Shown here: positions 55,640 to 64,000 of the stretch, piece after piece | Layout: each line of letters opens with the position of its first letter | Numbering within the stretch: position 1 is the first letter of the stretch | Source: Lutibacter oceani | GTDB taxonomy: Bacteria > Bacteroidota > Bacteroidia > Flavobacteriales > Flavobacteriaceae | Length of the DNA stretch: 64,000 nucleotides | Direction of reading: 5' to 3' | Assembly: GCF_003384935.1 (NCBI RefSeq) | Contig: NZ_QTTQ01000011.1 | Coordinates: 616,718 to 680,717, forward strand | Position numbers and translations under genes: made by a program | The notes under the pieces: generated by a model | Seen by the model: only the letters and a program-made list of their open reading frames with translations | Databases searched by the model: none | What the model was told of the DNA's origin: nothing

Positions 55640-57373
55640 ATGGCAAATAGAATAGTAGTTGATCCTGTTACACGTATTGAGGGTCATTTAAGAATAGAGG
55701 CAGAAATAAAAGACGGAATAATTGTAGATGCTTTTAGTTCCAGTACCATGGTTAGAGGTATTGAAAATATTGTAAAAGGTCGTGATCCTAGAGATGTATG
55801 GGCCTTTGTACAACGTACTTGCGGTGTTTGTACTACGGTACATGCATTAGCTTCAGTTAGAGCTGTTGAAGATTCTTTAGGAATTGCAATCCCTCAAAAT
55901 GCTGAAATGGTTCGTAATATAATGGAAGGAGCTTTGTATATGCATGACCATGCTGTACATTTTTATCACTTACACGCATTAGATTGGGTTGATGTTGTAA
56001 ATGCGTTAAAAGCTGACCCTAAAAAAACTTCTGAATTAGCGCAAAGTATTTCTAAATGGCCAAAAAGTTCACCTGGTTATTTTTCAGACATTCAAAAAAG
56101 AATTCAAAAATTTGTTGAAAGCGGTCAGTTAGGAATTTTTGCCAATGGTTATTGGGGACATCCACAAATGAAATTACCTGCTGAAGTTAATTTATTAGGT
56201 GTTGCACATTATTTAGAAGCATTAGAATGGCAAAAAGAAATTGTTAAAGTTCATACTATTTTTGGTGGTAAAAACCCACATCCTAACTATTTGGTTGGTG
56301 GAATGGCCTGTGCAATTAATACTGAAAACCCTGGAGGACTAACTGCTGAAAGATTAGCCTATGTTGGGCAATTATTACAAGATGGAAAAGAATTTATAGA
56401 ACAAGTTTATATTCCCGATTTATTAGCAATTGCTTCATTCTATAAAGATTGGGGAGCTATTGGAAAAGGATTTGGTAATTATATGAGTTATGGCGATTTT
56501 CCAACAAATGGTTATGCTGATATTTCAAACTTTAAATTTCCACAAGGTGTAATAATAGGAAGAGATTTATCAAAAGTACATGATGTAGATCATAGAAATG
56601 ATGATATTGAAGAATTTGTAAACAATTCTTGGTACGATAATTATGCAGAAGGAAAAGATACAGGTAAACATCCTTGGGAAGGTGAAACAAATATTAAATA
56701 TTCTGGTCCAAAACCACCTTATACTCATTTAAATGTAGAAGAAAAATATAGTTTTATAAAAACTCCTCGCTGGAAAGGAATGCCAATGGAAGTAGGACCA
56801 CTTGCTCGTTTATTAGTAGGTTATGGAAGAGGCAATAAAGAAATTCAAGATGCAGTAAATGGCGCATTATCTCATTTAAATGTTCCTGTAGATGCATTAT
56901 TTTCAACTTTAGGACGCACTGCAGCACGTGGTATAGAAACACAATTAGTTGCCGGTTGGACATTGGAATTCTACAACACATTAATGAATAACATTAAAAA
57001 CGGTGATGAGCGTATGGCCAATATGGAAAGTTGGGATCCTAAAACTTGGCCTGCTGAATCAAAAGGTGTTGGGTTTATGGAAGCTCCAAGAGGTGCATTA
57101 GCACATTGGATTAAAATTAAAGATGGTAAAACAGAAAATTACCAACAAGTTGTACCAAGTACATGGAATGCTTCACCACGTGACCCAAAAGGTCAACGTT
57201 CTGCGTATGAATCTGCCTTAATTGGAACACCAGTTGCCGATCCTGAATTGCCGTTAGAAATTATTAGAACTATCCATTCGTTCGACCCTTGTTTGGCGTG
57301 TGCGGTACATTTATATGATGAACACGGAAATCATATTTCAAAAGTTCAAAATATAGCAAGTTGTGAAAGCTAA
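55640..57373 (+). CDS. [NiFe] hydrogenase large subunit
   Basis: Catalytic subunit: H2 oxidation at the Ni-Fe(CN)2CO centre. 577 aa. N-terminal nickel ligands Cys61 and Cys64 in RTCGVCTTVHALASVRAVE, C-terminal Cys551 and Cys554 in DPCLACAVH; the maturation protease should cut after His557, removing a 20-residue tail. GHLRIEAE at the start is the L0 motif. Exported with the small subunit through Tat. Flanked by the small subunit (11 bp) and the cytochrome b gene (10 bp). Confidence 0.98.
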   Translation: MANRIVVDPVTRIEGHLRIEAEIKDGIIVDAFSSSTMVRGIENIVKGRDPRDVWAFVQRTCGVCTTVHALASVRAVEDSLGIAIPQNAEMVRNIMEGALYMHDHAVHFYHLHALDWVDVVNALKADPKKTSELAQSISKWPKSSPGYFSDIQKRIQKFVESGQLGIFANGYWGHPQMKLPAEVNLLGVAHYLEALEWQKEIVKVHTIFGGKNPHPNYLVGGMACAINTENPGGLTAERLAYVGQLLQDGKEFIEQVYIPDLLAIASFYKDWGAIGKGFGNYMSYGDFPTNGYADISNFKFPQGVIIGRDLSKVHDVDHRNDDIEEFVNNSWYDNYAEGKDTGKHPWEGETNIKYSGPKPPYTHLNVEEKYSFIKTPRWKGMPMEVGPLARLLVGYGRGNKEIQDAVNGALSHLNVPVDALFSTLGRTAARGIETQLVAGWTLEFYNTLMNNIKNGDERMANMESWDPKTWPAESKGVGFMEAPRGALAHWIKIKDGKTENYQQVVPSTWNASPRDPKGQRSAYESALIGTPVADPELPLEIIRTIHSFDPCLACAVHLYDEHGNHISKVQNIASCES

Positions 57374-57383
57374 ACTTTAAATT

Positions 57384-58112
57384 ATGGAAACTAGGAATTT
57401 TAAAAGAGTAATGGTATGGGAACTTCCTGTTAGAATTTTTCACTGGATAAATGTTCTTGCAATAATTGTACTTACTGTTACCGGATTTTTAATTGCGAAC
57501 CCTCCTGCACTACTTTCAAGTGCAGAGGCAACCAACTTACATACTTTTGGAATAATTAGGTTTATACATTTTACAGCTGCTTATATTTTCTTTTTTGTAA
57601 TGATTTTAAGAGTTTATTGGGCTTTTAATGGAAATCAATTTGCAAGCTGGAGAGCGTTTTGGCCTTTCAGTAAAAAAAATTGGAACAACTTTTGGCATGT
57701 ACTTAAAATTGATATTTTCCTTTTAAATGAAGAAAAACGAAATGTAAAAAATATTAGTATTGGTCATAACAGCGTTGCAACTTTGTCATATTTAGTCATG
57801 TTTTTTATTGCCTTAATACAGATAGCTACGGGTTTTGCATTGTATGCTGACATGTCTGGCTGGTGGTTGCCAAAATTATTTAGTTGGGTAATTCCAATTT
57901 TTGGAGGCGACTTTATGGTAAGAACCATACATCATATTTCAATGTGGCTATTTATTTTCTTTAGTATGGTGCATATTTATTTGGTGTTTTATCATGATTA
58001 TATTGAAGGAAGAGGAGAAGTTTCATCAATGTTTGGAGGTTTTAAATTTGTAAGTGAAACGCGATTAAAAAAAGCAGCTAAATTTCATGACAAAGAAATA
58101 GAAGAAAAGTAA
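57384..58112 (+). CDS. Hydrogenase cytochrome b subunit (HyaC/HupC type)
   Basis: 242 aa, di-heme b-type cytochrome that passes electrons from the small subunit to the quinone pool. Four membrane helices; histidines in VRIFHWINVLAI, IIRFIHFTAAYIFF, RTIHHISMWLFIFF and MVHIYLVFYHDY are the expected heme ligands. Follows the large subunit after 10 bp. Confidence 0.95.
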   Translation: METRNFKRVMVWELPVRIFHWINVLAIIVLTVTGFLIANPPALLSSAEATNLHTFGIIRFIHFTAAYIFFFVMILRVYWAFNGNQFASWRAFWPFSKKNWNNFWHVLKIDIFLLNEEKRNVKNISIGHNSVATLSYLVMFFIALIQIATGFALYADMSGWWLPKLFSWVIPIFGGDFMVRTIHHISMWLFIFFSMVHIYLVFYHDYIEGRGEVSSMFGGFKFVSETRLKKAAKFHDKEIEEK

Positions 58113-58165
58113 TAGATTAGTTTAGTTAAAAGTAAATTCATTTTGTCACTGCATTTAAAGGCATC

Positions 58166-58726
58166 ATGAATTTACTTTTTAAACCTTATAATATGAATAT
58201 AAAAGAAAGACCACCTGTTGCTATTTGTAGCGACTCCCATTTTTTTGAAAAAGATAAATCTAACAGCATTTTAGTAATGGGTGTTGGTAATTATTTAATG
58301 GGAGATGAAGGAATTGGAGTACATATTATTCAAGAAATGTCTAAAAACCAATTACCTGAATATATAGATATTTTAGATGGTGGTACCGGTGGTTTTCTAT
58401 TATTAAACTGTTTTGAAGCTTATAAAACCATTATTTTTGTTGATGCCACAATGGACGGAAAACCTGCTGGAACAATTTCGCTTATTCGACCAAAATTTGC
58501 ATCTGATTTTCCATCAGCATTAAGTGTGCACGATGTAGGATTAAAAGATATGATTGAAGCGGTTTATTTAATGGAAGAAATTCCTGACATTCATTTATTT
58601 ACGGTTTCTATTGAAGAATTAAATCCAATGACCATTGAGTTAAATGAAAAAGTTAGTGCAGCAATTCCTGAAATAATTAAGCAAATTTTAAATCATTCAG
58701 CCGAACTTCACCTAAAAAAATCGTAA
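58166..58726 (+). CDS. Hydrogenase maturation protease (HyaD/HupD)
   Basis: 186 aa endopeptidase that removes the large-subunit C-terminal tail. VMGVGNYLMGDEGIGVHII has the nickel-binding Glu, followed by the Asp in LDGGTGGF and the His in SVHDVGLKD. The ATG at 58166 follows AAAGG and is used here, but it leaves a 35-residue N-terminal extension; Met10 (58193) is an alternative start. It lies 53 bp after the cytochrome gene in the same operon. Confidence 0.93.
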   Translation: MNLLFKPYNMNIKERPPVAICSDSHFFEKDKSNSILVMGVGNYLMGDEGIGVHIIQEMSKNQLPEYIDILDGGTGGFLLLNCFEAYKTIIFVDATMDGKPAGTISLIRPKFASDFPSALSVHDVGLKDMIEAVYLMEEIPDIHLFTVSIEELNPMTIELNEKVSAAIPEIIKQILNHSAELHLKKS

Positions 58727-58758
58727 ATTTATAGTACGTTTTTAAAGCTATAAATTGA

Positions 58759-61011
58759 ATGTTAAAAACCTACAAAATTACAATATCAGGTCAAGTACAA
58801 GGCGTAGGTTTTAGACCGCATGTTTATAGTTTAGCCCATAAATTCAACCTAAAAGGCAATGTTTCAAATAACGAAGAAGGTGTTATAATTTTTATTTCTG
58901 GGGCTGAAAATACCGTGTATAAATTTTATAAAAAATTACTTCAATTTCCACCACCCGTTTCTCTTATAAAAGAAAGCTCAATTATTGAAATTGATATTCG
59001 AAATTTTGAAGATTTTAAAATTATCCCTTCAAATAAAAACAGACCGTTAAATTTACCTCTAACACCTGACTTTGCCATTTGTGAAGATTGCAAAAAAGAA
59101 ATTGAAACTGTAGATAACAGGCGTTATAATTATGCTTTTACTACGTGTGTTAATTGCGGTCCACGTTGGTCTATTACTAAAACTTTCCCCTTTGAAAGAA
59201 CCCATACAAGTATAGATGATTTTCCAATGTGTGATACATGTAAAAACGAATATACAAATCCTAATAACAGACGCTTTCATTCACAAACAAATACCTGTTC
59301 AACTTGTGGCATAAACTTGATATTAATTTCTTCCGAAGGGAAAAAAATTAAAACTTCAAAAGAAAAAATATTTCAAAAAATAGTACAACTTTTAAAAGAG
59401 GGAAATATAATTGCAATTAAAAACACCAGTGGTTACTTATTATGTTGTAATGCTGAAAATGAATCCGTTATTCAAAAATTAAGAACCACAAAAAACCGAC
59501 CTAATAAACCTTTTGCAGTTTTATTTCCTTCTTTAGCTTTTCTTAAAAATGAATTAGATTTAAATACAAATGAAGTTAAATCTCTTACTTCAAAAGAAAG
59601 ACCAATTACCATTATTTCATCAAAAAACTATTACGGGAAAATTGCTTTAAATAAAGTTTCTCCAGGTTTAAATCAACTAGGTGTTATGTTACCTTATTCG
59701 GGAATTTTGCAATTATTAGCCAATCAATTAAATTTTCCAATTATTGCAACAAGTGGAAATATTCATGGGTCACCAATAATTAATGAAAATGAGGACGCTT
59801 TAGATAAATTAAAAAATATAACCGATTATTTTTTACAGCATAATTTAAAAATTACACATCCTCAAGATGATTCTGTAATTAAATTCAGCTATAAATTTCA
59901 GCAAGAAGTATTGTTTAGAAGATCTCGTGGTTTTGCTCCAAATTATTTGAATGTTAAAATAAATTCCACTGAAAAAATAATGGCTTTAGGAGCAGATTTA
60001 AAAAGTAGCATTGCTTTTTATCCAAATCAATGTTTGTATGTGAGTCAATATATTGGAAATCTCGAAAATTTTGATGTTTACAATCGTTTTATTTCAACAA
60101 TAAATTCATTTATAAACATATTTGAGCAAGAACCAAATGTAATTTTAGCAGATAAACATCCTAGCTATTACAGTTCACGATTTGGGAAAGAAATAGCTCA
60201 AAAAAATAACATAAAATTACTTGAAATTCAACATCACAAAGCACATTTTACAGCTATTTTAGGTGAACATAATTTATGGAGTGAAAAAGTTTTAGGAATT
60301 GTTTTTGATGGAACCGGTTACGGTGATGATTCTAATATTTGGGGTGGAGAATTCTTTAATTATGAAAAAAATACTATTGAAAGAATACACCATTTATCGT
60401 ATTTCGATTGGTTACTAGGTGATAAAATGTCTAAAGAACCACGCATTTCTTTATTATCGTTGGCTTCTTTAGAAATGCATGAAATCTTAAGCGAAAAATT
60501 CACAAAAAACGAATTAAAAACCTATCAAAATTTAAAAAAATCAAACACTTTAAAAACCTCTTCAATTGGAAGGTTATTTGATGCTGTTGCATCTTTACTT
60601 AATATTACAGATTATAATTCTTATGAAGGAGAAGCTGCAATTTTATTAGAAAATTCAATAGATTCTTACAAATTAAATACGTGTAAAAGTTATTTAAATT
60701 CTACAGAAAGTGGAATTTCAGCAAGAGAGATCATTCAAAATATGTTTACTGATATTAAAAATGGCGTTTCAAAAGAAAAATGTATTCTTAATTTCTTATT
60801 TACGTTGGCAGATTCAATCCTTAAAATAGCTAAACAAACTGATTATAAACATATTGCTTTTAGTGGTGGGGTTTTTCAGAATACTACTTTGGTAGATTTA
60901 TTATTAAAATTGGCTCCCAAAGAAATAAAGTTGTATTTTCATACAGATTTACCTCCTAACGATGAAAATATTTCCTTTGGACAATTAATGTATTATTTAA
61001 ATATAAAATGA
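58759..61011 (+). CDS. hypF: Carbamoyltransferase HypF
   Basis: Makes the thiocarbamate on HypE from carbamoyl phosphate, the source of the CN ligands. 750 aa. Acylphosphatase domain (about 1-90, GQVQGVGFRPHVYSLA), zinc-finger region (CEDC, CVNCGPRW, CDTCKNEY, CSTCG), YrdC-like domain (about 195-385) and Kae1-like C-terminal part (HHKAHFTAIL, VFDGTGYGDDSNIWGGEF, AFSGGVFQNT). Full length. Followed by a 160-bp gap holding a repeat, then hypD. Confidence 0.97.
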   Translation: MLKTYKITISGQVQGVGFRPHVYSLAHKFNLKGNVSNNEEGVIIFISGAENTVYKFYKKLLQFPPPVSLIKESSIIEIDIRNFEDFKIIPSNKNRPLNLPLTPDFAICEDCKKEIETVDNRRYNYAFTTCVNCGPRWSITKTFPFERTHTSIDDFPMCDTCKNEYTNPNNRRFHSQTNTCSTCGINLILISSEGKKIKTSKEKIFQKIVQLLKEGNIIAIKNTSGYLLCCNAENESVIQKLRTTKNRPNKPFAVLFPSLAFLKNELDLNTNEVKSLTSKERPITIISSKNYYGKIALNKVSPGLNQLGVMLPYSGILQLLANQLNFPIIATSGNIHGSPIINENEDALDKLKNITDYFLQHNLKITHPQDDSVIKFSYKFQQEVLFRRSRGFAPNYLNVKINSTEKIMALGADLKSSIAFYPNQCLYVSQYIGNLENFDVYNRFISTINSFINIFEQEPNVILADKHPSYYSSRFGKEIAQKNNIKLLEIQHHKAHFTAILGEHNLWSEKVLGIVFDGTGYGDDSNIWGGEFFNYEKNTIERIHHLSYFDWLLGDKMSKEPRISLLSLASLEMHEILSEKFTKNELKTYQNLKKSNTLKTSSIGRLFDAVASLLNITDYNSYEGEAAILLENSIDSYKLNTCKSYLNSTESGISAREIIQNMFTDIKNGVSKEKCILNFLFTLADSILKIAKQTDYKHIAFSGGVFQNTTLVDLLLKLAPKEIKLYFHTDLPPNDENISFGQLMYYLNIK

Positions 61012-61042
61012 AAATAGATTTAAAAAATATAACTTACGTTCG

Positions 61043-61120
61043 TTAACCTGAACTTGTTTCAGGTTCTCATAATCATTGGATGTAAGTTTGATGAGGTTCT
61101 GAAATAAATTCAGAATGACG
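61043..61120. repeat. Intergenic inverted-repeat element, family C
   Basis: Left part AACCTGAACTTGTTTCAGGTT is itself a hairpin; right part (about 61094-61120) contains TTCTGAAATAAATTCAGAATGACG, a second hairpin. The CTGAA...TTCAG...AATGACG pattern is a common dispersed non-coding repeat type. Lies between hypF and hypD. Confidence 0.6.
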
Positions 61121-61172
61121 CTTTTTAAAACTTTTTGAATGCCTTTTTGAAAGGTGTAAAAAGAACATAAAA

Positions 61173-62264
61173 ATGAAATATTTAAGTGAATATAGAAACT
61201 TAGAAGCTACTAAAAAAGTCTTGGATGAAATTCATAAAATAACAACTTGTGAATGGAACATTATGGAAATTTGTGGTGGACAAACACACGGCTTAGTAAA
61301 AAATGGAATTTTAGAATTATTACCCGAAAAAGTGCGAATGATTCATGGTCCTGGTTGTCCCGTTTGTGTTACCCCTTTAAATTTAATTGATAAAGCCATT
61401 GAATTGTTAGAACAAGGAGTTATTGTATGTTCTTTTGGTGATATGATCCGTGTTCCTGGAAGTAAAAAAAGTTTATTAGAAGCCAAAGCATTAGGTGGAG
61501 ATTTACGCATTTTATATTCTCCCATTGAAGCAGTTTCAATAGCCAAACAGAACCCTGATAAGGAAGTGGTGTTTTTTGCGGTTGGCTTTGAAACTACAGC
61601 TCCAGCAAATGCATTGTCGGTTTTACACGCAGAAAAAGAAGGTGTTTCTAATTATTCCATTTTAGCTTCACATGTATTAGTTCCACCAGCAATGGAAGCA
61701 ATTTTAGATGATAAATTTTGTACTATAAATGCCTTTTTAGGCGCTGGACATGTATGTGCAATTATGGGAACGCAAGAATATGTTCCTTTGGTGAACAAGT
61801 ATAAAATTCCGATTGTAATTACAGGTTTTGAACCATTGGATTTGGTACAAGGAATTTATTTGGCTATAAAACAATTGGAAGAAGGGAAATACAAATTAGA
61901 AAATCAATATTCGCGCATTGTAAAAACTGAAGGAAATATAGCTGCTATTAATGTTATTCAAAAGATATTTGAAATTGGCACAAGAGAATGGCGTGGCATT
62001 GGTGAAATTCCAAATAGTGGTTATGTAATAAAAGAAGCTTACAGAAAATATGATGCTGAAGCAAAATTCAATATTAGTTATATAAATGTACCTGAAAATG
62101 CTAACTGTATTGCTGGTGAAATTTTACGAGGCTTAAAAAAACCGAATCAATGTGAACAGTTTGGAAAAACGTGTAAACCTTCCAATCCATTAGGAGCACC
62201 AATGGTTTCTTCCGAAGGTGCGTGTGCGGCATATTATCATTTTTCAAACAATTTAATCAAATAA
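61173..62264 (+). CDS. hypD: Hydrogenase maturation protein HypD
   Basis: 363 aa iron-sulfur scaffold for Fe(CN)2CO assembly with HypC. MEICGGQTHGLVKNGI (Cys34), HGPGCPVCVTP (Cys61, Cys64) and the C-terminal cluster ligands in CEQFGKTCKPSNPLGAP and SEGACAAYY are all present. GFETTAPANA and GAGHVCAIMGT are family motifs. Its stop is 1 bp before the hypE ATG. Confidence 0.97.
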   Translation: MKYLSEYRNLEATKKVLDEIHKITTCEWNIMEICGGQTHGLVKNGILELLPEKVRMIHGPGCPVCVTPLNLIDKAIELLEQGVIVCSFGDMIRVPGSKKSLLEAKALGGDLRILYSPIEAVSIAKQNPDKEVVFFAVGFETTAPANALSVLHAEKEGVSNYSILASHVLVPPAMEAILDDKFCTINAFLGAGHVCAIMGTQEYVPLVNKYKIPIVITGFEPLDLVQGIYLAIKQLEEGKYKLENQYSRIVKTEGNIAAINVIQKIFEIGTREWRGIGEIPNSGYVIKEAYRKYDAEAKFNISYINVPENANCIAGEILRGLKKPNQCEQFGKTCKPSNPLGAPMVSSEGACAAYYHFSNNLIK

Positions 62265-62265
62265 C

Positions 62266-63291
62266 ATGGATATAGAAAACATAGGATTTGAAACTATAAA
62301 CTTGGGACACGGAAGTGGGGGAGAATTAACAAGGAATTTATTAGATAAAATAATTTTTAAGACTTTTAGCAATCCTTTTTTAGATCAAAAACACGATGGT
62401 TCTATTGTAAAAATTGAAGGAGAAATAGCTATTTCAACAGATAGTTTTGTAATAACGCCAATATTTTTTAAAGGTGGAAATATTGGAAGTTTAGCAGTTC
62501 ATGGAACTGTAAATGATGTTGCTATGTGCGGTGCAATACCAAAATACTTATCATTAGCTTTTATTGTTGAAGAAGGTTTAAAAGTTTCCGAATTTATAAA
62601 AATAGTGCAGTCTGTAAAAAAAGCAGCTGATGAAAGTGGTGTTTTAATTATTACTGGAGATACAAAAGTTGTTGAACGTGGAAAAGGTGACAAAATTTTT
62701 ATAAACACTACTGGTTTTGGAGCTGTACATGCTAAAGCTACTATTTCAGTTAACAACATTAAAGAAGGTGATAAAATTTTGGTAAACGGATTTATTGCAC
62801 AACACGGAATGGCAATTATGAGTGAACGTGAAGGTTTAGAATTTGAATCGACTATTGAAAGTGATTCAACCAATTTAAATTTTTTAGTTACTGATTTATT
62901 AGATGCTTTTGGTGATAAAATCAAACTATTTAGAGATCCTACACGTGGTGGTTTAGGAACCGTTTTACATGAAATTGCTAATGATATTAATAAAGGAATT
63001 TTTATAAAAGAGATCTATATTCCTTTAGAAAAACAAGTGGCTGCAGCTTGTGAAATGTTAGGCCTAGACCCAATGTATGTTGCTAATGAAGGTGTGTTTT
63101 TAGTAATTGTTGATCCAAGTATTGAACAGGAAGTTTTAGCATTAATGAGAAATCATAAAAAAGGGAAAAACGCTGCTTTAATTGGTGAATTTACAAACGA
63201 ACACCCAAACAAGGTGGTTATGCAAAGTTTAATTGGAGGTAAACGAATTGTAAGTCCGCTAGTTGGTGAACAATTACCTAGAATTTGTTAG
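62266..63291 (+). CDS. hypE: Hydrogenase maturation protein HypE
   Basis: 341 aa, PurM-like ATPase that dehydrates the C-terminal thiocarbamate to thiocyanate for CN ligands. The mobile C-terminus ends PRIC with the essential terminal Cys341. LGHGSGGELTRNLL, STDSFVITPIFFKGGNIG and RDPTRGGLGTVLHEIA match the family. Last gene of the rightward operon; a hairpin follows. Confidence 0.97.
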   Translation: MDIENIGFETINLGHGSGGELTRNLLDKIIFKTFSNPFLDQKHDGSIVKIEGEIAISTDSFVITPIFFKGGNIGSLAVHGTVNDVAMCGAIPKYLSLAFIVEEGLKVSEFIKIVQSVKKAADESGVLIITGDTKVVERGKGDKIFINTTGFGAVHAKATISVNNIKEGDKILVNGFIAQHGMAIMSEREGLEFESTIESDSTNLNFLVTDLLDAFGDKIKLFRDPTRGGLGTVLHEIANDINKGIFIKEIYIPLEKQVAAACEMLGLDPMYVANEGVFLVIVDPSIEQEVLALMRNHKKGKNAALIGEFTNEHPNKVVMQSLIGGKRIVSPLVGEQLPRIC

Positions 63292-63303
63292 TAACAAAAA
63301 AAA

Positions 63304-63330
63304 CCTCACAAAATTGTGAGGCTTATAGTT
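63304..63330 (+). terminator. Terminator after hypE
   Basis: CCTCACAA/TTGTGAGG stem (8 bp, 2-nt loop minimum, so effectively 7 bp with AAAT loop) followed by CTTATAGTTTTAT. The T-tract is weak. Confidence 0.6.
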
Positions 63331-63419
63331 TTATAGCACTATACACAAGTACTAAAAATTTGCACTTGATTATGAGTACTATAAGTTATAAATAACTTTA
63401 TTTTTTGTATTGTACTCCA

Positions 63420-64000
63420 TTAGTTCAAATTTCTATATTCACTAGGTGTTTGACCAATAGCCTTTTTAAACATCCGATTAAAATGTTGTGGATATTTAAA
63501 TCCTAGTTCATATGCTATTTCCGAGATACTTTTTTCAGTATCATATATAAGGTTTTTCGCTGCATTAACCAACTTCAGTTGAATGTGTTCTTGTGCTGAT
63601 TTTCCAGTTTATTTCTTTATTAAATCACCAAAAAATTGGGAGAAAGATGTTGTTCATTAGCAAAATAACTAACGTTAGGAGTTCCCATTTCTTTTATTTT
63701 CCCTGAGAGTATATAGGTATTCAGTGACGATTCAAATTTTTCAATAATCCCAACGTTTACCAAGTCTCTTGTAATAAACTGCCTGCCATAGAAACGCGTG
63801 CAATAATTTAAAAAAAGTTCGATATTAGATACAATAACACTTTTGCTGTATTTATCTATTCCTTGCGTTAATTCAAATCGAATTTTATCAAAGCAATCCA
63901 ATACAATTTGTCGCTCACGTTCTGACAAGTGTAGCGCCTCATTCAATTCATAAGAAAAGAATGAATATGTATCAATATTATTTCCAAGATTCGTTCCGCG
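63420..64000 (-). pseudogene. AraC-family regulator, frameshift plus stop, cut by window edge
   Basis: The frame is open from the right edge (RGTNLGNNIDTYSFF...) through an N-terminal region to LSPNFLVI, where it stops at 63620. Shifting one base in the T6 run near 63633 restores the family sequence LSPNFFGDLIKK, which then meets TAA in place of an expected sense codon (KK-stop-TGKSAQEHI). The rest is a good AraC helix-turn-helix pair: SAQEHIQLKLVNAAKNLIYD, SISEIAYELGFKYPQHFNRM, GQTPSEYRN, ending at 63420. Two separate lesions argue for a real pseudogene. Target unknown; it is not obviously tied to the hydrogenase genes. Confidence 0.85.

Noticed and set aside
62499-62924. 141-aa minus-strand ORF
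   Set aside because: Antisense to the well-supported hypE gene.

Overview
The window looks like a chromosomal piece of a marine-type Flavobacteriaceae (Bacteroidota). The evidence is AT-rich DNA, a SusC/SusD pair, TAnnTTTG promoter elements, LytTR and PF06580-type two-component proteins, DUF4270/GSCFA/kelch families, and a short RpoD-type sigma factor. The genus cannot be fixed from the sequence; a Lutibacter-like strain would fit an arabinan degrader with an uptake hydrogenase, but that is a guess.

1-18264: an arabinan utilisation locus. A SusC/SusD pair heads a long leftward gene train: GH51, three GH43, GH127, a GPH-type sugar:cation symporter, a fourth GH43, a second GH51 and ribulokinase araB (cut by the window edge). 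A divergent gene encodes a Nudix-fold AraR-like regulator with a wrecked Nudix box. One 19-bp palindrome, AAGTGT-N7-ACAYTT, occurs twice between susC and araR and once in front of araB, and is the best candidate for the AraR operator. Arabinan would be bound and cut at the surface, trimmed in the periplasm, imported, finished in the cytoplasm and phosphorylated by AraB. Next come a divergent RpoD-like sigma factor (18496) and a gluconokinase/6-phosphogluconate dehydrogenase fusion (19423-21309).

21600-27840: initiator tRNA with its own promoter and terminator, the GTPases era and der around an unknown membrane protein, a decayed permease, and cytochrome bd oxidase cydAB.

27850-34450: a LytS/LytT-type two-component system, a kelch lipoprotein and a beta-barrel protein, facing a DUF4270 lipoprotein and an outer-membrane protein. 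This is probably one uncharacterised surface system. 34458-52690 is mostly housekeeping: DinB-like, TPM/TPM/LemA, MerR, M23 peptidase, alaS, GSCFA, a beta-propeller protein, a MORN protein, a TPR histidine kinase with a LuxR-type regulator, rhodanese, M48 peptidase, a frameshifted dps, gpmI and a thioredoxin-like lipoprotein.

52689-63330: a compact [NiFe] uptake hydrogenase locus. hypA-hypB-hypC run left; small subunit, large subunit, cytochrome b, maturation protease, hypF, hypD and hypE run right. The small subunit has all six cysteines of the oxygen-tolerant [4Fe-3S] proximal cluster, which predicts aerobic H2 oxidation feeding the quinone pool. Several palindromes lie in the divergent promoter region. 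The window ends in an AraC-type regulator broken by both a frameshift and a stop codon.
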